From Nocardioides astragali (GTDB taxonomy: Bacteria; Actinomycetota; Actinomycetes; Propionibacteriales; Nocardioidaceae), in the NCBI RefSeq assembly GCF_024436375.1, contig NZ_JAFMZM010000001.1:976536-1040535 (forward strand): a DNA stretch of 64,000 nt. Direction: 5' to 3'. Position numbers and translations under genes: made by a program. Shown here piece by piece: positions 7,490-16,810 of this stretch. The notes beneath the pieces were generated by a model. That model did not search any database, was not told the DNA's origin, and saw only the letters and a program-made list of their open reading frames with translations. How positions within the stretch are numbered: position 1 is the stretch's first letter; each line of letters starts with the position of its first letter.

Positions 7490-8063
7490 CCGGAACCTCC
7501 GAACCGGCTGCTTCCCTGTTCCGGGTCACGGCCGTCGTGCTTGCGAAAGCCGCTCGAAAGACCGCTACCGAAACGGCAGCGACCACGGAGAAGATCAAGG
7601 TGAAAACGAGTTGCTCTGCGAGCCAGCCAGCGACGTTGCCATCGGCGAAGTCGACTACTAGACGCTGGACCGCTAGTCCGATGCCACACGAGGCACCGTA
7701 AGCAACGACGAACGACGCGTAGAGCGTTGGAAGGTGCCACGAGTGTCGCGGTACGTACCAAGGAAGTCCTACAAAGACCATCGGCCACAAGAGAAGGCCC
7801 GCGGCCAATGGACCAACAGCGATGACGTCAACTTTCGAAAGATGTGTCCACCCCAAGACAAACCCGGCGATCCCGGGATACAGGAATCTCCGAACGAATG
7901 CACGACGCAGCGGCCCCTCTTCGTACCAGTACCTCGCTGATATGCCCTCCGTCCCGCTGATGACGCTGGACAGCGCGAAGTAGGGACCCACGAATCGCGC
8001 GTCCCCGCGAACAATCAGAGCCAGCACAACGGCTGGCAAAAGGACCCACAACCAGGTCATCAT
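7470..8063 (-). CDS. Hypothetical integral membrane protein
   Basis: A 197-residue protein with four or five hydrophobic segments: residues 3-18 (WLWVLLPAVVLALIV), about 63-82, 85-105, 115-132 and 152-175. It ends in a charged cytoplasmic-type tail. No family is recognised. It is the first gene of a two-gene unit with the overlapping soluble protein. Confidence 0.6.
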   Translation of the reverse strand: MMTWLWVLLPAVVLALIVRGDARFVGPYFALSSVISGTEGISARYWYEEGPLRRAFVRRFLYPGIAGFVLGWTHLSKVDVIAVGPLAAGLLLWPMVFVGLPWYVPRHSWHLPTLYASFVVAYGASCGIGLAVQRLVVDFADGNVAGWLAEQLVFTLIFSVVAAVSVAVFRAAFASTTAVTRNREAAGSEVPDEFDDR

Positions 8064-8374
8064 TCCCCCAAGACTCAGTCGACATATCGGACACGACTAT
8101 TCACCCGAGCTGGCGTTCTGCCGGCTCCCGCCCCGAGTCCTCCGCTCCAACGTACGAGCAATCGGCGCAGTGCGCTGGACTTTGCGGAGTCATCCTGACT
8201 GACTGACAGCGCGGCTTGGTAGCTGGCCGGACCATGAGTGGCAGGCGTGGGACTGCACCGTTCCGATGCACGGCCCCTCGGACGTAGCGCCCCACCCCTG
8301 GCCCTGCGCAAGTGTTATAGCGAAGTCATGCATCGCTAGGTCGAAAACGCACGTGCACGGGCACAATCTGCTCC
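8064..8374. other. Intergenic region between divergent genes
   Basis: It separates the minus-strand membrane protein gene from the plus-strand HNH-like gene and must contain both promoters. I could not pick out reliable -35/-10 boxes or an operator. Confidence 0.4.
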
Positions 8375-9313
8375 ATGGCGAAGCTAGTCGATTGTCCGTT
8401 CTGCGGAAAGCGCGGACCAAGGACCCGCGAGCACGTGTGGGCCCGCTGGCTACATGGCACCCACGCCGCTCGCGCCTTGCTCGAAGGCACTAACGGAGAA
8501 CGCATCCCACGCGACTATCACGCACTGACAGTTCTACCGGACGGGCGCTACGAGCGGAGTTCTGAGACGCTCGGTCCCGTCGCCAAGTGGCTGCCCAACG
8601 TCACCGTGTGGGTCTGCTCCGACTGCAACAGCGGATGGATGAGCAGACTTGAGGACAACGTCAAGAGACTGCTTGGCCCGTTCGTCGAATCCGACCTCCC
8701 AGTTCGGTTGACGGTGGAGGACCTGACGACGCTGGCAACGTGGGCCACCAAGTGCTGGATGGCGTACGCACTGACCCGGCCGCGGATCAACAACCCATTC
8801 AGAGACGAGGAGTACCGCACGATGGCCTCGGCTCCCGCGCCGCTCGCGCGCAGCCGCATCTGGCTAATGCGCTCTCACTCGCCCAGCGCGCAGGTCTCCC
8901 TGGGCTTGCAATCAACCCTCGTGCACAAGGGCGTTCCAGACCTAACCACCGCACCGGACAACACGGCCTACGGGTTCCTCGCGGCGGCCGAAGTCGTGAT
9001 CTTCATGACGCTCGTGCCTGCGGAGCTACCGGGCGAAGCGCTCGATGTGATGTCGCCCGACTTCCTGTGCCCGATGCCCGGGGTCCGCGAATGCTGGCCC
9101 CTTGCCCGGGCGCAGTATTTCCCCCTCGAGTCAGTCGACCACGCCGTGATTCACAGCCTGATTGAGCATCCCCGGCACCTTTTCGAAGCGATGGGGTTGC
9201 CGACGGGCGAGAGCACCCGCGAAACGGAGCATGTGTACAACGCATTCCTCAAGGGGGCCGACGCCGCCGAGTTGCGGGCGTCGTGGACGAGTCCGCTCCG
9301 GGGCGGTGAGTGA
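8375..9313 (+). CDS. HNH-endonuclease-like zinc-binding protein
   Basis: A 312-residue protein. The N-terminus has CPFCGKRGPRTREHVWARWL (residues 7-26) and, further on, VWVCSDCNSGWMSRLED (about residues 76-92). The CxxC...EH...CxxCNxGWM arrangement is seen in a branch of HNH-type nucleases, with EH as the metal/base motif and two zinc-binding CxxC pairs. The remaining 210 residues have no recognised domain. Such proteins are frequent cargo of mobile islands and may act in defence, but nuclease activity is not demonstrated by sequence alone. Confidence 0.6.
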   Translation: MAKLVDCPFCGKRGPRTREHVWARWLHGTHAARALLEGTNGERIPRDYHALTVLPDGRYERSSETLGPVAKWLPNVTVWVCSDCNSGWMSRLEDNVKRLLGPFVESDLPVRLTVEDLTTLATWATKCWMAYALTRPRINNPFRDEEYRTMASAPAPLARSRIWLMRSHSPSAQVSLGLQSTLVHKGVPDLTTAPDNTAYGFLAAAEVVIFMTLVPAELPGEALDVMSPDFLCPMPGVRECWPLARAQYFPLESVDHAVIHSLIEHPRHLFEAMGLPTGESTRETEHVYNAFLKGADAAELRASWTSPLRGGE

Positions 9314-9582
9314 CTCCTGGTGAGCGACTCTTGGTAACCAACCCGCCAGGTCGCCAACACCTGAGCACTCCAGGTCGCCGTCACTCACTCGCATGCAAGG
9401 ACCCCGCTACCGCGACTGATCTCTCGTAGTGGAGTTCCGAGTTGGCCGCCGGGCGCTTGGCCCGAGTCTCGCCCCTCACTCTTTTCGCGGGGAGCCCATT
9501 CCGCCGCCTCCCAGCGTCACCTGCTAACGTCCGCTCAAGTCGAGATCGCGCCGGCGGACCGTGACCACGGAAGAATAGGCTC

Positions 9583-10536
9583 ATGACTACGGCGGGACAA
9601 GAGAGCACGCCAACGGACGCGACGACGAAGCCTCGCGCGTTTCATGTCGGGCTAATGCGTCGAACCGGATCCACGTTCGAGTACAAGTCCGCTGCTGTCA
9701 TCGGGTTGTCTCCCGACGGTGGCGTCTTCATTGCGCCGATGCAGCATGGGCCGTGGCGCTACGGCCTGTTGGAGGGCAACCTTTCGGCATTGCCGAGCAG
9801 TGCGGAAACCCCGCTTAAGCCAAAATTGCACTACCACCGATCGGGATTAGTCTACGCAACGCTGGCCGGGCAGGAATTGGAGCGCAAGAGCCTTAAACTC
9901 ACACCGCTTCCGCGATTGCGCCACTCCCAGATCTTTTCTTTGCATTGCGTTCGGACATGGGAGTTGCCGACTAGGACCAAGTCGCTCAAGCTCGGGGACC
10001 AGATCACGTCGGTCACGAGATGGCCCGACGTAGCGGTCTGGACGGTGTTCGTGTTGCAGGCATCCCCGAAGTTGCGAGATCAGCTATTGATCCCGGGAGT
10101 TCCCTCCGTCGGCATGCTCGCCGGAGACAACCACACGCACGCCGTTGTTTCACTGTCTGCCTACGGGCGCGAGGCCATCTTGTTGATCACCGTGAGAAGC
10201 CATGACGGGTGGGTTGGGCTACCGGCAGTCGGCGGGACGACGGTCGCAGCACTCTCATGGCATGCCGGAGAGCCGACAAACCGCGAGGTTAGCTTCGGGT
10301 TGTGGAGTAGCCAACTGCGCAACCCGATGATCAAGTGGGAGGAATCGCTGCCAGCCAGTCTGACCCCGACGCAAACCACGAGCGTGAAGCGTCTGGAAGA
10401 TGACGTCGACCGAATGGCCGACTTCACGGTGCCAGACGGTGGGCACCGATCACGCCCCCCGGTACACGGCTATAACGACTTCGCAGACACACCCTTCGCG
10501 AGGCCGTACTCCGAACAGGAGCCACCGGAGGTCTAG
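9583..10536 (+). CDS. Hypothetical protein
   Basis: A 317-residue soluble protein, apparently rich in beta strands (VIGLSPDGGVFIAPMQH, LHYHRSGLVYATLAGQELE), with a proline-rich C-terminal tail. GGAAG-type ribosome binding bases lie a short way before the ATG. No family recognised. It follows the HNH-like gene in the same direction after 269 bp, so it is probably a separate unit. Confidence 0.5.
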   Translation: MTTAGQESTPTDATTKPRAFHVGLMRRTGSTFEYKSAAVIGLSPDGGVFIAPMQHGPWRYGLLEGNLSALPSSAETPLKPKLHYHRSGLVYATLAGQELERKSLKLTPLPRLRHSQIFSLHCVRTWELPTRTKSLKLGDQITSVTRWPDVAVWTVFVLQASPKLRDQLLIPGVPSVGMLAGDNHTHAVVSLSAYGREAILLITVRSHDGWVGLPAVGGTTVAALSWHAGEPTNREVSFGLWSSQLRNPMIKWEESLPASLTPTQTTSVKRLEDDVDRMADFTVPDGGHRSRPPVHGYNDFADTPFARPYSEQEPPEV

Positions 10537-10893
10537 CAGGGCGCGTTCTGGTCACCGGTAGTAGCCGATCGAGGCTGCGTCCTTCCGCCGCGTAGCGTCG
10601 CATCAGCCTGCTGGAAATGGGGGACCTCAACCTCCCATCGCGAACCCCCAACACCTCGATGTGCACCGTTGCCGCGTTGCCCGCAGCCGTCTCGGCACCC
10701 AAGCGAAGGCGCCAAACGGGGTGCGCGTCGCGCGAGGCGGACTGCGACCTAGCGTCGTCTCGAACCGCCTCATCTGGCGATCCTGGCTTGCTGTGCAAGT
10801 CCGGGAACCACCGTGCTTTGCCCGCGTGACCTTGCGTGGAACGATGCAGAGCCCAGTCAACATCGACGGGTGCTCACGGGAGCCGGAGGCGTG
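10537..10893. other. Intergenic region without a convincing gene
   Basis: A minus-strand frame at about 10530-10760 has protein-like stretches (VWRLRLGAETAAGNAATVHIEVL) but overlaps the neighbouring gene's end and lacks a credible start. It may be a gene remnant. Confidence 0.35.
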
Positions 10894-12330
10894 ATGGAGC
10901 GGGTCAAACACATAGTCGTCTTGATGCTGGAGAATCGTTCGTTTGACCACATGCTGGGGCACCTGGCTCATAACGGCCTGGATCCCATCGCGGAGTCTCA
11001 TCAGAATGAGCTGGTGGTTAGAGGCCACCAATTGCCGCCATTCAAGTCACATGCGCTGAAAGGCGGTGCAGACATCACGGTCGACCCGGCGCACTCGCAC
11101 CGGGAAGTCACGCGGCAACTAACTGGCAAGGTCGGAGATCTGGTCCATGACCAGATCGACATGAGCGGCTTCGTACAGAGTTACTACAAGGGCATGAAGA
11201 GCACCTATGACCGCCTGAACGTGCCGTTGTACATTGACGACGTAGCCGAGATCATGGGCTATCAGACTGCCAATACGGTTCCTGTCCTGAGTCGCATGGC
11301 CAAGCAGTTCACTACCTGCACCCGGTGGTTCTCATCCGTTCCCGGAGAGACCTTTCCTAATCGGCTGTTCGCCCACGGCGCCCAGTCCGCCGGGCGAGTA
11401 AGCAGGCTCCGGGGACGCCAGGGACTGCAGTACGAGCATTCCACGACCTTCAGCACGCTGAGTAAGCACAGAATCCCATGGGCTGTATACGCAGGCGACG
11501 TTCCCCAAGCCGCGGTGTACGCCGACCTCAACGACGCCTTCAAGAACCGCTTCAACCGACTCTCGGAGTTCTTCGACGACGTGCGACAGAACAGGTTGCC
11601 CGCTTACAGTTTCCTTGAGCCCAGGCACTTCGTCGGATGCGACAGCCAGCACCCGCCGCACGGCGTGGGACCCGGCGAACAATTGCTAGCGCGGGTGTAC
11701 ACGGCGCTCGTGAGCAACCGCCGAGTATGGGAGTCGGTGCTGTTCCTCGTCGTCTGGGACGAGCACGGCGGCTTCTTCGACCGAGAGAAGCCACCGCTAA
11801 CCACACCCCCGATTCCAGGCCAACAAGCAGCCGATGCGACGTTCGGGTTCGACATCTTGGGGGTACGTGTACCAGCCGTAGTCGTCTCCCCGTTCGTGGA
11901 GGCCGGGTCCGTGTCCCCCACTGTCTTCGACCATTCCTGCATCGTCAGAACCGTCTTCGACGCGTTCGATATCCCTGGGCACCTGACCGAGCGTGACAAG
12001 CACGCAGCAAGTCTGCTGCCACTACTCACCCGAGAGTCACCTCGAGATCCGCCTTCACCTGCCAGACGATCACTAGTTGTCCAAGGCGACGCCGATACCA
12101 TCGACGGAACTCCTCCTGTCGTCGTCTTGGACGACTTTCAGCAGTCACTTATCGAACTCGCGCATTCGTACGACGAAAGACGTTCAGCCGCCCCTACGCG
12201 GGCCCTTGCGGCGCCAGGCATGGCGCCGGGGATCGCGCTCGAGCGTTTAGTCGGCAACTTCCAGCGCGACCACCTCGGAAGCGCTGCTCGGCGCCGCGAA
12301 GAGGACGAACTCTGGGTCGCCAGTCGGTAG
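10894..12330 (+). CDS. Phosphoesterase family protein (phospholipase C / acid phosphatase-like)
   Basis: A 478-residue protein. Typical family blocks are present: HIVVLMLENRSFDHMLGHL at residues 5-23 (metal-binding E-N with the catalytic region), FSSVPGETFPNRLFAHGA, FLVVWDEHGGFFD, and VRVPAVVVSPFVE with a following DHSCIVRTV. These place it in the phosphoesterase superfamily of bacterial phospholipase C and AcpA. Unlike secreted members it has no signal peptide or Tat motif, so the product seems cytoplasmic or exported another way. ATG 10894 is preceded by GGAGG. The substrate is unknown. Confidence 0.75.
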   Translation: MERVKHIVVLMLENRSFDHMLGHLAHNGLDPIAESHQNELVVRGHQLPPFKSHALKGGADITVDPAHSHREVTRQLTGKVGDLVHDQIDMSGFVQSYYKGMKSTYDRLNVPLYIDDVAEIMGYQTANTVPVLSRMAKQFTTCTRWFSSVPGETFPNRLFAHGAQSAGRVSRLRGRQGLQYEHSTTFSTLSKHRIPWAVYAGDVPQAAVYADLNDAFKNRFNRLSEFFDDVRQNRLPAYSFLEPRHFVGCDSQHPPHGVGPGEQLLARVYTALVSNRRVWESVLFLVVWDEHGGFFDREKPPLTTPPIPGQQAADATFGFDILGVRVPAVVVSPFVEAGSVSPTVFDHSCIVRTVFDAFDIPGHLTERDKHAASLLPLLTRESPRDPPSPARRSLVVQGDADTIDGTPPVVVLDDFQQSLIELAHSYDERRSAAPTRALAAPGMAPGIALERLVGNFQRDHLGSAARRREEDELWVASR

Positions 12331-12709
12331 GGCCACGATACGTGAGCGCGTTGCCAGACAGGAAGTTCCATAGCGGGGCTTCTATAGAACTTGTGCACGC
12401 CGACCCGAATCAAGGCACGCTTCTGATAAGGCTGAAACTGCGGTGGGTGGCGAGAGCGTGGCGACCCGGGAACCAGCGAGGGTGAGGGCTGGCGGCCCTG
12501 CGAGAGTGCGGCCGACCCAGTTCTCCGCCCCATAGCGTTTGCTATGGAGTCAAACTCGCCACCCCATGCGCGACTACCAGTGCCGCACGGAAGTTGATGG
12601 CTTGCGGGGCCGTCTGTCGGCAGGCCCAAGGTGCTAGGCATCCACAATTGGTAGCCAGCACGCGTTCGGTCGTGCAATCGTGTTTACCCCAGACCCGGCG
12701 AGGTGCGCA
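12331..12709. other. Intergenic region
   Basis: No gene, repeat or clear terminator was recognised. GAGGTG just before 12710 serves the next gene. Confidence 0.4.
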
Positions 12710-13273
12710 ATGTCCCCATCTTTCGTCACAGTTGTCTACCCGCTGCTACTGGCCGGGATAACGTGGACCATGGAGGGTGGATTTCTCTTTGGTTGCCTGC
12801 TCTTGGCGTTCCTCCTGGTCCTGGCTCAAGTCATCGTGGCCACGATCGAGGCCCTAAAGGCGAAAGCGGCTGCCGCGAAGGTAGCCGTGGACGAACTCAA
12901 AGACGCCGCAGCCAAGGTCAAGTCCGCTGCCGAAGGCGTTGAGCATGCAGCGGGAAAGAATATGGAAGCGGCGAAGGTGGGCCTCGATGCGGCAACTGCC
13001 CATAGGAACCTGAACGACACTAGTGACAACGCCAGGGTCGAAGAGGAGGCCAAAGAAGCCAAGACCACGGCTGACCACGCAAGCAAGGCGGCGGCCGACG
13101 CGAAGGAGAAGGCTGACGAGGCCGCGAAGACCGCACAAGAAAAGGCCGACGCCACATTGTTCGGAGCTGTGCAGAGCGTGACGGTCAAGTTGCCGCTAGT
13201 AGGCGGCGCACTTATTTTCGTCCTGCTGGGTGGACTTGGCGCCGGTCTCATCAAGTTCGCCGTCGGTGGCTGA
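12710..13273 (+). CDS. Membrane-anchored coiled-coil protein
   Basis: A 187-residue protein. Residues of about 4-45 are strongly hydrophobic (one or two membrane passes). Residues of about 46-150 are a long Ala/Lys/Glu/Asp-rich heptad-like helix (KAKAAAAKVAVDELKDAAAK). Residues 158-185 form a second hydrophobic segment (VKLPLVGGALIFVLLGGLGA). The layout suggests a coiled-coil domain held between membrane anchors. The start at 12710 is preferred over an ATG 30 bp upstream because of the GAGGTG before it. No family is recognised. The coding of the Ala-rich repeat is low complexity. Confidence 0.55.
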   Translation: MSPSFVTVVYPLLLAGITWTMEGGFLFGCLLLAFLLVLAQVIVATIEALKAKAAAAKVAVDELKDAAAKVKSAAEGVEHAAGKNMEAAKVGLDAATAHRNLNDTSDNARVEEEAKEAKTTADHASKAAADAKEKADEAAKTAQEKADATLFGAVQSVTVKLPLVGGALIFVLLGGLGAGLIKFAVGG

Positions 13274-13331
13274 CAGACCAACGACCCTCACCGGTTAGGG
13301 CATACCGCCGCTATAGCCCGTCCCCTCGGCA

Positions 13332-13943
13332 CTAACGGGGCAGTACCGGCAATGCTCTCGCTCGCGCTCGTTGCTCTGCACGGCGGAAACTCAGCTCCTG
13401 CCGGAAGGGCGAGCGCGCGTTCTGGTCAAGGTTCAGCGGAAGGATCAACGACTCGATGAGCCGAGTCTCGAGAAGCCACGGTGTGGGTGTCGTGACCCAG
13501 CAAACGCGTGCGTGTCTCCCCATCCACTCGGAAAGCGTTGCTTCTCCGTCCGCGAATGTCAGTCTTTGGCCCGACCCAACACGCCGCAGCGCGATGCCGA
13601 TCTCGTCGGCCAAGAGTGAACCCAACGTCAGGCGCAAGGTCGAACCGGCCGCATTTCCCCGGTAGTGATACCTGATCCGGTTCCGAATGCTCTGCCGACT
13701 CGGTCTGACTCCATTCTGGCTCGGCGCCTTCGGCGAAATACCGACGTACAACAGCACCCCATCATTGGTGGTGTGACACCCCTGCAAGGGAACACCCGGC
13801 GGCGGTTCGTCGAAGTACCAGGCGTAGACGCCGGGCTCCGCGGGGACTGGTGAAGGGCGTGTGAGGACTTCTCCACGCGTCCACACAGTAACGGGGCTCA
13901 GCAGGCGACTGTTGCTGTCTACGAGGTCGAAAGGTTCCACCAC
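13332..13943 (-). CDS. GIY-YIG-like nuclease domain protein
   Basis: A 203-residue protein with a GTG start. GVYAWYFDEPP (about residues 38-48) and VLLYVGISPK (about 63-72) are the GIY and YIG strands. RNRIRYHYRGNAAGSTLR (from about 87) supplies the conserved arginine region, and LETRLIESLILPLN holds the catalytic glutamate candidate. Members nick or cut DNA in repair, mobile elements or restriction. Here it is a single-domain protein that faces away from the small HTH gene. The partner and target are unknown. Confidence 0.6.
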   Translation of the reverse strand: MVEPFDLVDSNSRLLSPVTVWTRGEVLTRPSPVPAEPGVYAWYFDEPPPGVPLQGCHTTNDGVLLYVGISPKAPSQNGVRPSRQSIRNRIRYHYRGNAAGSTLRLTLGSLLADEIGIALRRVGSGQRLTFADGEATLSEWMGRHARVCWVTTPTPWLLETRLIESLILPLNLDQNARSPFRQELSFRRAEQRARARALPVLPR

Positions 13944-14016
13944 GCAAACAGTCTGTCAGCCGAGGTTTGCGGTGTGCAGGTGCATGGTCGCGCCCATTGG
14001 GGTTAGCGTCAGCTGT

Positions 14017-14181
14017 ATGCCAAACACGGTGACCCCAAGCGAACTGAGCAGGGAACTCGGCGTCGCCGCTCGCGCGATCCGGCAGTGGATGCGGGAGCAG
14101 GGATGGCAAAGCGTCCCTTACAGCCGCTGGCACCTGACGCCTGAGCAAGCTGCCGCGGTTCGTTCGCGCTTTCAGTCCTGA
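14017..14181 (+). CDS. Small HTH-like protein
   Basis: A 54-residue protein. Residues 7-30 (PSELSRELGVAARAIRQWMR) form a clear helix-turn-helix of the terminase-small-subunit/MerR-like type, followed by WHLTPEQAAAVRSRF. It could be a tiny DNA-binding protein or a domain left from a larger gene. It reads toward the DUF429 gene with a 29-bp gap. Confidence 0.45.
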   Translation: MPNTVTPSELSRELGVAARAIRQWMREQGWQSVPYSRWHLTPEQAAAVRSRFQS

Positions 14182-14210
14182 GATGCCTGTGCACGAAGAG
14201 GCTAAAGCCT

Positions 14211-14967
14211 ATGCATGACGTGACCTGGGGCCTCGACGTCTCAACGAATCGAGTCAAGACGGCTGCTGTCGCCCTCGACTGGTCGACTCCCGGCGAGGCA
14301 CGTGTCGTCGACGTGCTTCGTCCACCGTGCAGCCGAGATTGCACCGCTGATCTCAGTCAACAGGGAGAGCAGGTGGGCCGTCGACGTCCCCTTCGGGTGG
14401 CCGGACCTGTTCGTTGCCTTGATGAGGGACCGCCACGACGGACCTCTGCCGGCCGAGGCCGTGCCCGCAGCAGCAGCGGGTTGGGAGAATTGGCGGACTC
14501 GGCAGATCGCACAACGACTCACAGACCGGTTTCTTACCGACGACCCGCGGATCAAGACCCGCCCACTACCTGCGTCATTTCAGATGCTCGGCGCGACGGC
14601 CGCGATGTGGGTGTTGGTCGAAGCACAGCTGGTCTCTCTCGGGGTCCAGATCGACCGCGCGGGTCTCCAGGGCACGGTATGCGAAACCTATCCGTCGGCG
14701 GCTCTATCGGCTTGGGGCTTCGGGCGGGCGAAGCAGACGTGGCCTCAGTTGCAAACCAACTTTCCGTTCCTCACCGCCGACGACCACCTGTACAGCCAGT
14801 TCGTCAGCGACGACGTTTGCGACGCCCTCGTATGTGCACTTGTTGCCCGGGCCCGCGACCTCGAACTCACCATCGGTCCGCCTGAGGACGAGCTCGCAGC
14901 CGGCCGGCGAGTGGGTTGGATCCACGTAAGCTGCGAACCAAGTTCGGCGCTGGCCGCCATAGTCTGA
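14211..14967 (+). pseudogene. DUF429-family gene with a frameshift
   Basis: The first frame from ATG 14211 gives VTWGLDVSTNRVKTAAVALDW, the typical DUF429 (RNase H-like fold) opening. From about 14320 the homology continues in the next frame with AAEIAPLISVNRESRWAVDV and PFGWPDLFVALMRDRH, running to a stop at 14967 (PSAALSAWGF and DALVCALVARA also fit). A single one-base indel near 14300-14330 explains it. It could be a true inactivating mutation or a sequencing error. Function of the family is unclear. Confidence 0.6.
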
Positions 14968-15285
14968 CTCGTCATCCGCGGTCCGGTCTCCCGGGACGGG
15001 TCTAGCCCTCCGCGCCTTGGCGAGGTGCGTCTATCCGCCGCTTGTGGGACGTCCGCAATGCCGAGTTCAGCGCGCCTCCGGATTTCCGGACCCAGGCGCC
15101 CGGATCCAGGCGTTCTTTCGGTTGCTCGATGATCGCTCGATCCGCATTGGCCAGCACAGAAGGTCGGGCGACCAACTCGAGCGAACGGCCTGTTCGTGTT
15201 CACCTGCTCCGCGATCCATGCCGGAATGTCGCGCACTCGGCGTCTCCGCGCCGGCTTGCCCGGCCATAGACCCAGTCGAACCAGC
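14968..15285. other. Intergenic region, possible HTH remnant
   Basis: On the minus strand a short stretch reads RRRRVRDIPAWIAEQVN, resembling the end of an excisionase or AlpA-type regulator. The rest has no coding pattern. The two flanking genes converge here. Confidence 0.25.
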
Positions 15286-15897
15286 TCACCCGGGTTGACC
15301 GTCGAGGTGCTTCTCGGCCAGCGAGCTGACAGCCGCAGCAAGGTCAGCGACGGCGGCACCCACATCTTTGGTGCCATCGGTGTCGCCGAGGGGCAGATCC
15401 AGGCGCAACCCGACGAAGGCGGCGTCGAGCAGGATCGAGATCCTGAGCGCCGCGGGGCCATCGAGACCCGATCTCGTGAGGTGGTCGACGACGGCCGAGC
15501 GCCACTCGTTGTTCATCTCACGAACGACGCTCGCATAGGGCTCCTGGCCGAACAGGCGCAGCGCTGCTGCCTCCACGTACAAGCGATGGCATCCGTCGAC
15601 TGCCGGATGCGAGACCGCAGCCCAGAGATCACGAACGGCCGCCCGCGGGTCCTCGGACCCAGGAAGGCGCGAGACATAGTCCGTTGCCCTGGCATTGGAC
15701 GTCCGCAGAACCTCGGCAACGAGCGAGTCCTTGTTCCCGAATCGGTAGATGAGCATTCGGTCGCTAGTGCCCAGTGCGGCCGCCAGCGGCCTGAGGCTCA
15801 GGCCAATCAGGCCGTGCCTAATCACGTAGTCGGTGGCTGCGTCGGCCCACTCCTGGGGGGAACCCGGCGCATTCGCGGCTGCATTGGCTGACGGCAT
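15286..15897 (-). CDS. TetR-family repressor of the adjacent SMR efflux gene
   Basis: A 203-residue regulator. The N-terminal HTH is at about residues 15-60 (DYVIRHGLIGLSLRPLAAALGTSDRMLIYRFGNKDSLVAEVL); the rest is a TetR ligand-binding domain. ATG 15897 is preferred, because a longer reading would place the operators inside the coding sequence. It diverges from the efflux gene, with two near-identical dyads in the 62-bp gap. The classic arrangement is drug-induced release of repression of both genes. Confidence 0.85.
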   Translation of the reverse strand: MPSANAAANAPGSPQEWADAATDYVIRHGLIGLSLRPLAAALGTSDRMLIYRFGNKDSLVAEVLRTSNARATDYVSRLPGSEDPRAAVRDLWAAVSHPAVDGCHRLYVEAAALRLFGQEPYASVVREMNNEWRSAVVDHLTRSGLDGPAALRISILLDAAFVGLRLDLPLGDTDGTKDVGAAVADLAAAVSSLAEKHLDGQPG

Positions 15898-15906
15898 GAC
15901 AACGAC

Positions 15907-15922
15907 TGTAGCAGTCGCTACA
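15907..15922. promoter_or_regulatory. TetR operator copy 1
   Basis: TGTAGC-AGTC-GCTACA, a perfect 6-bp-arm dyad in the gap between the tetR and SMR genes. Its centre lies 22 bp (two helical turns) from copy 2. Confidence 0.7.
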
Positions 15923-15927
15923 CTGCG

Positions 15928-15945
15928 TTGTAGCAAGTGCTACAA
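15928..15945. promoter_or_regulatory. TetR operator copy 2
   Basis: TTGTAGC-AAGT-GCTACAA, a perfect 7-bp-arm dyad sharing the TGTAGC/GCTACA arms of copy 1. It lies 14 bp before the SMR start codon and would overlap its promoter or ribosome binding region. Confidence 0.7.
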
Positions 15946-15959
15946 CGCGACAGGAAGGC

Positions 15960-16292
15960 ATGACAATGTGGGGCGCAATGGGATTGCTGGCGCTAGCCAT
16001 CGGAACCGAAGTGGCTGCAACCGCAAGCCTTCCTCGCACTGAGGGTTTCCGCAGTCCGGGTTGGAGCGTCCTTGTGGTCTTGGGCTACGCCTCCTCGATC
16101 TGGCTCCTATCGCTCGTCGTGCGCGACATCCCCGTGTCCACGGCGTACGCCGTGTGGGCGGGGGCGGGTACCGCGCTGGTGGCCGTCGTGGGGGTGGTCT
16201 GGTTGGGCGAAGACTGGAACTGGGTCACGGTGACCTCCTTGGCGATGATCGTCATCGGGGTCGTGGCTCTCAACATGAGCGGCGCTCACTGA
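15960..16292 (+). CDS. Small multidrug resistance (SMR) family transporter
   Basis: A 110-residue inner-membrane protein with four transmembrane helices. The conserved membrane-embedded glutamate is in LLALAIGTEVAATASL (about residue 16). SMR signatures are present (SIWLLSLVVRDIPVSTAYAVWAGAGTA and a closing VIGVVALNMSG). Dimeric SMR proteins export cationic drugs or guanidinium-type compounds in exchange for protons. AGGAAGG precedes the ATG. It is controlled by the divergent TetR protein. Confidence 0.88.
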   Translation: MTMWGAMGLLALAIGTEVAATASLPRTEGFRSPGWSVLVVLGYASSIWLLSLVVRDIPVSTAYAVWAGAGTALVAVVGVVWLGEDWNWVTVTSLAMIVIGVVALNMSGAH

Positions 16293-16810
16293 CGCCCACG
16301 GCACCCGTGGGTCACCGGCTCACGAGAACTCGATCTCGCCCACCGATCACGGCCCGTAACGCGGACCATCGCCTCGGGGATCACACCTCGGCAGGCTTCT
16401 CAACAGGCGAGAAGCTGTACGCGTAGCGAATCCCCTTACGCGGTGATCGGCCGGGTGGTCCGAGCTACTTCAATGCTCACAGCGCGGCGATTGCTGCGTA
16501 ATCGCCAGCGACGGTCCGAGGCCGCCTCGGCGTAGCGCTCCTCGTGGAACTGCCCGGAACTCGACGAAACTTCAAGCATCGCTGCGGTTTGGGCGAGGGT
16601 CCGTTACACCTGCTTCTACGAGGCGCTTGGGAGCTTTCGCTCACGCAGCCCGAGTGTTCCTGGGCGCCTCGACCAACTCAGACGCGTGCTTCTCGTGGCG
16701 GACGATCGAGGCGGAGGTCCGCAAGCAGCTCACCCGCGCTGATGTGCGTATGTTCTCGGTGTGCGTCACTTCGCCGCTTGTCGGCGCGTATCCGAGTTAC
16801 CGGATCTGGC
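16293..16810. other. Non-coding or decayed stretch before IS110 copy 1
   Basis: It contains a 7-bp-stem hairpin (GGCGATT / AATCGCC, 16486-16506). An open frame from about 16627 (VFLGASTNSDACFSWRTIEA) runs into the IS element and may be a gene cut by insertion. No family was recognised. Confidence 0.35.

Noticed and set aside
10424..10798. Minus-strand 124-residue open frame after the 317-residue hypothetical gene
   Set aside because: It overlaps the end of a better-supported gene, lacks a ribosome binding site and has no recognised family; at most a remnant.
12826..13281. Minus-strand open frame rich in Ala/Ser opposite the coiled-coil gene
   Set aside because: It is low-complexity antisense of an Ala/Lys-rich helix; the plus-strand reading has a ribosome binding site and coherent membrane segments.
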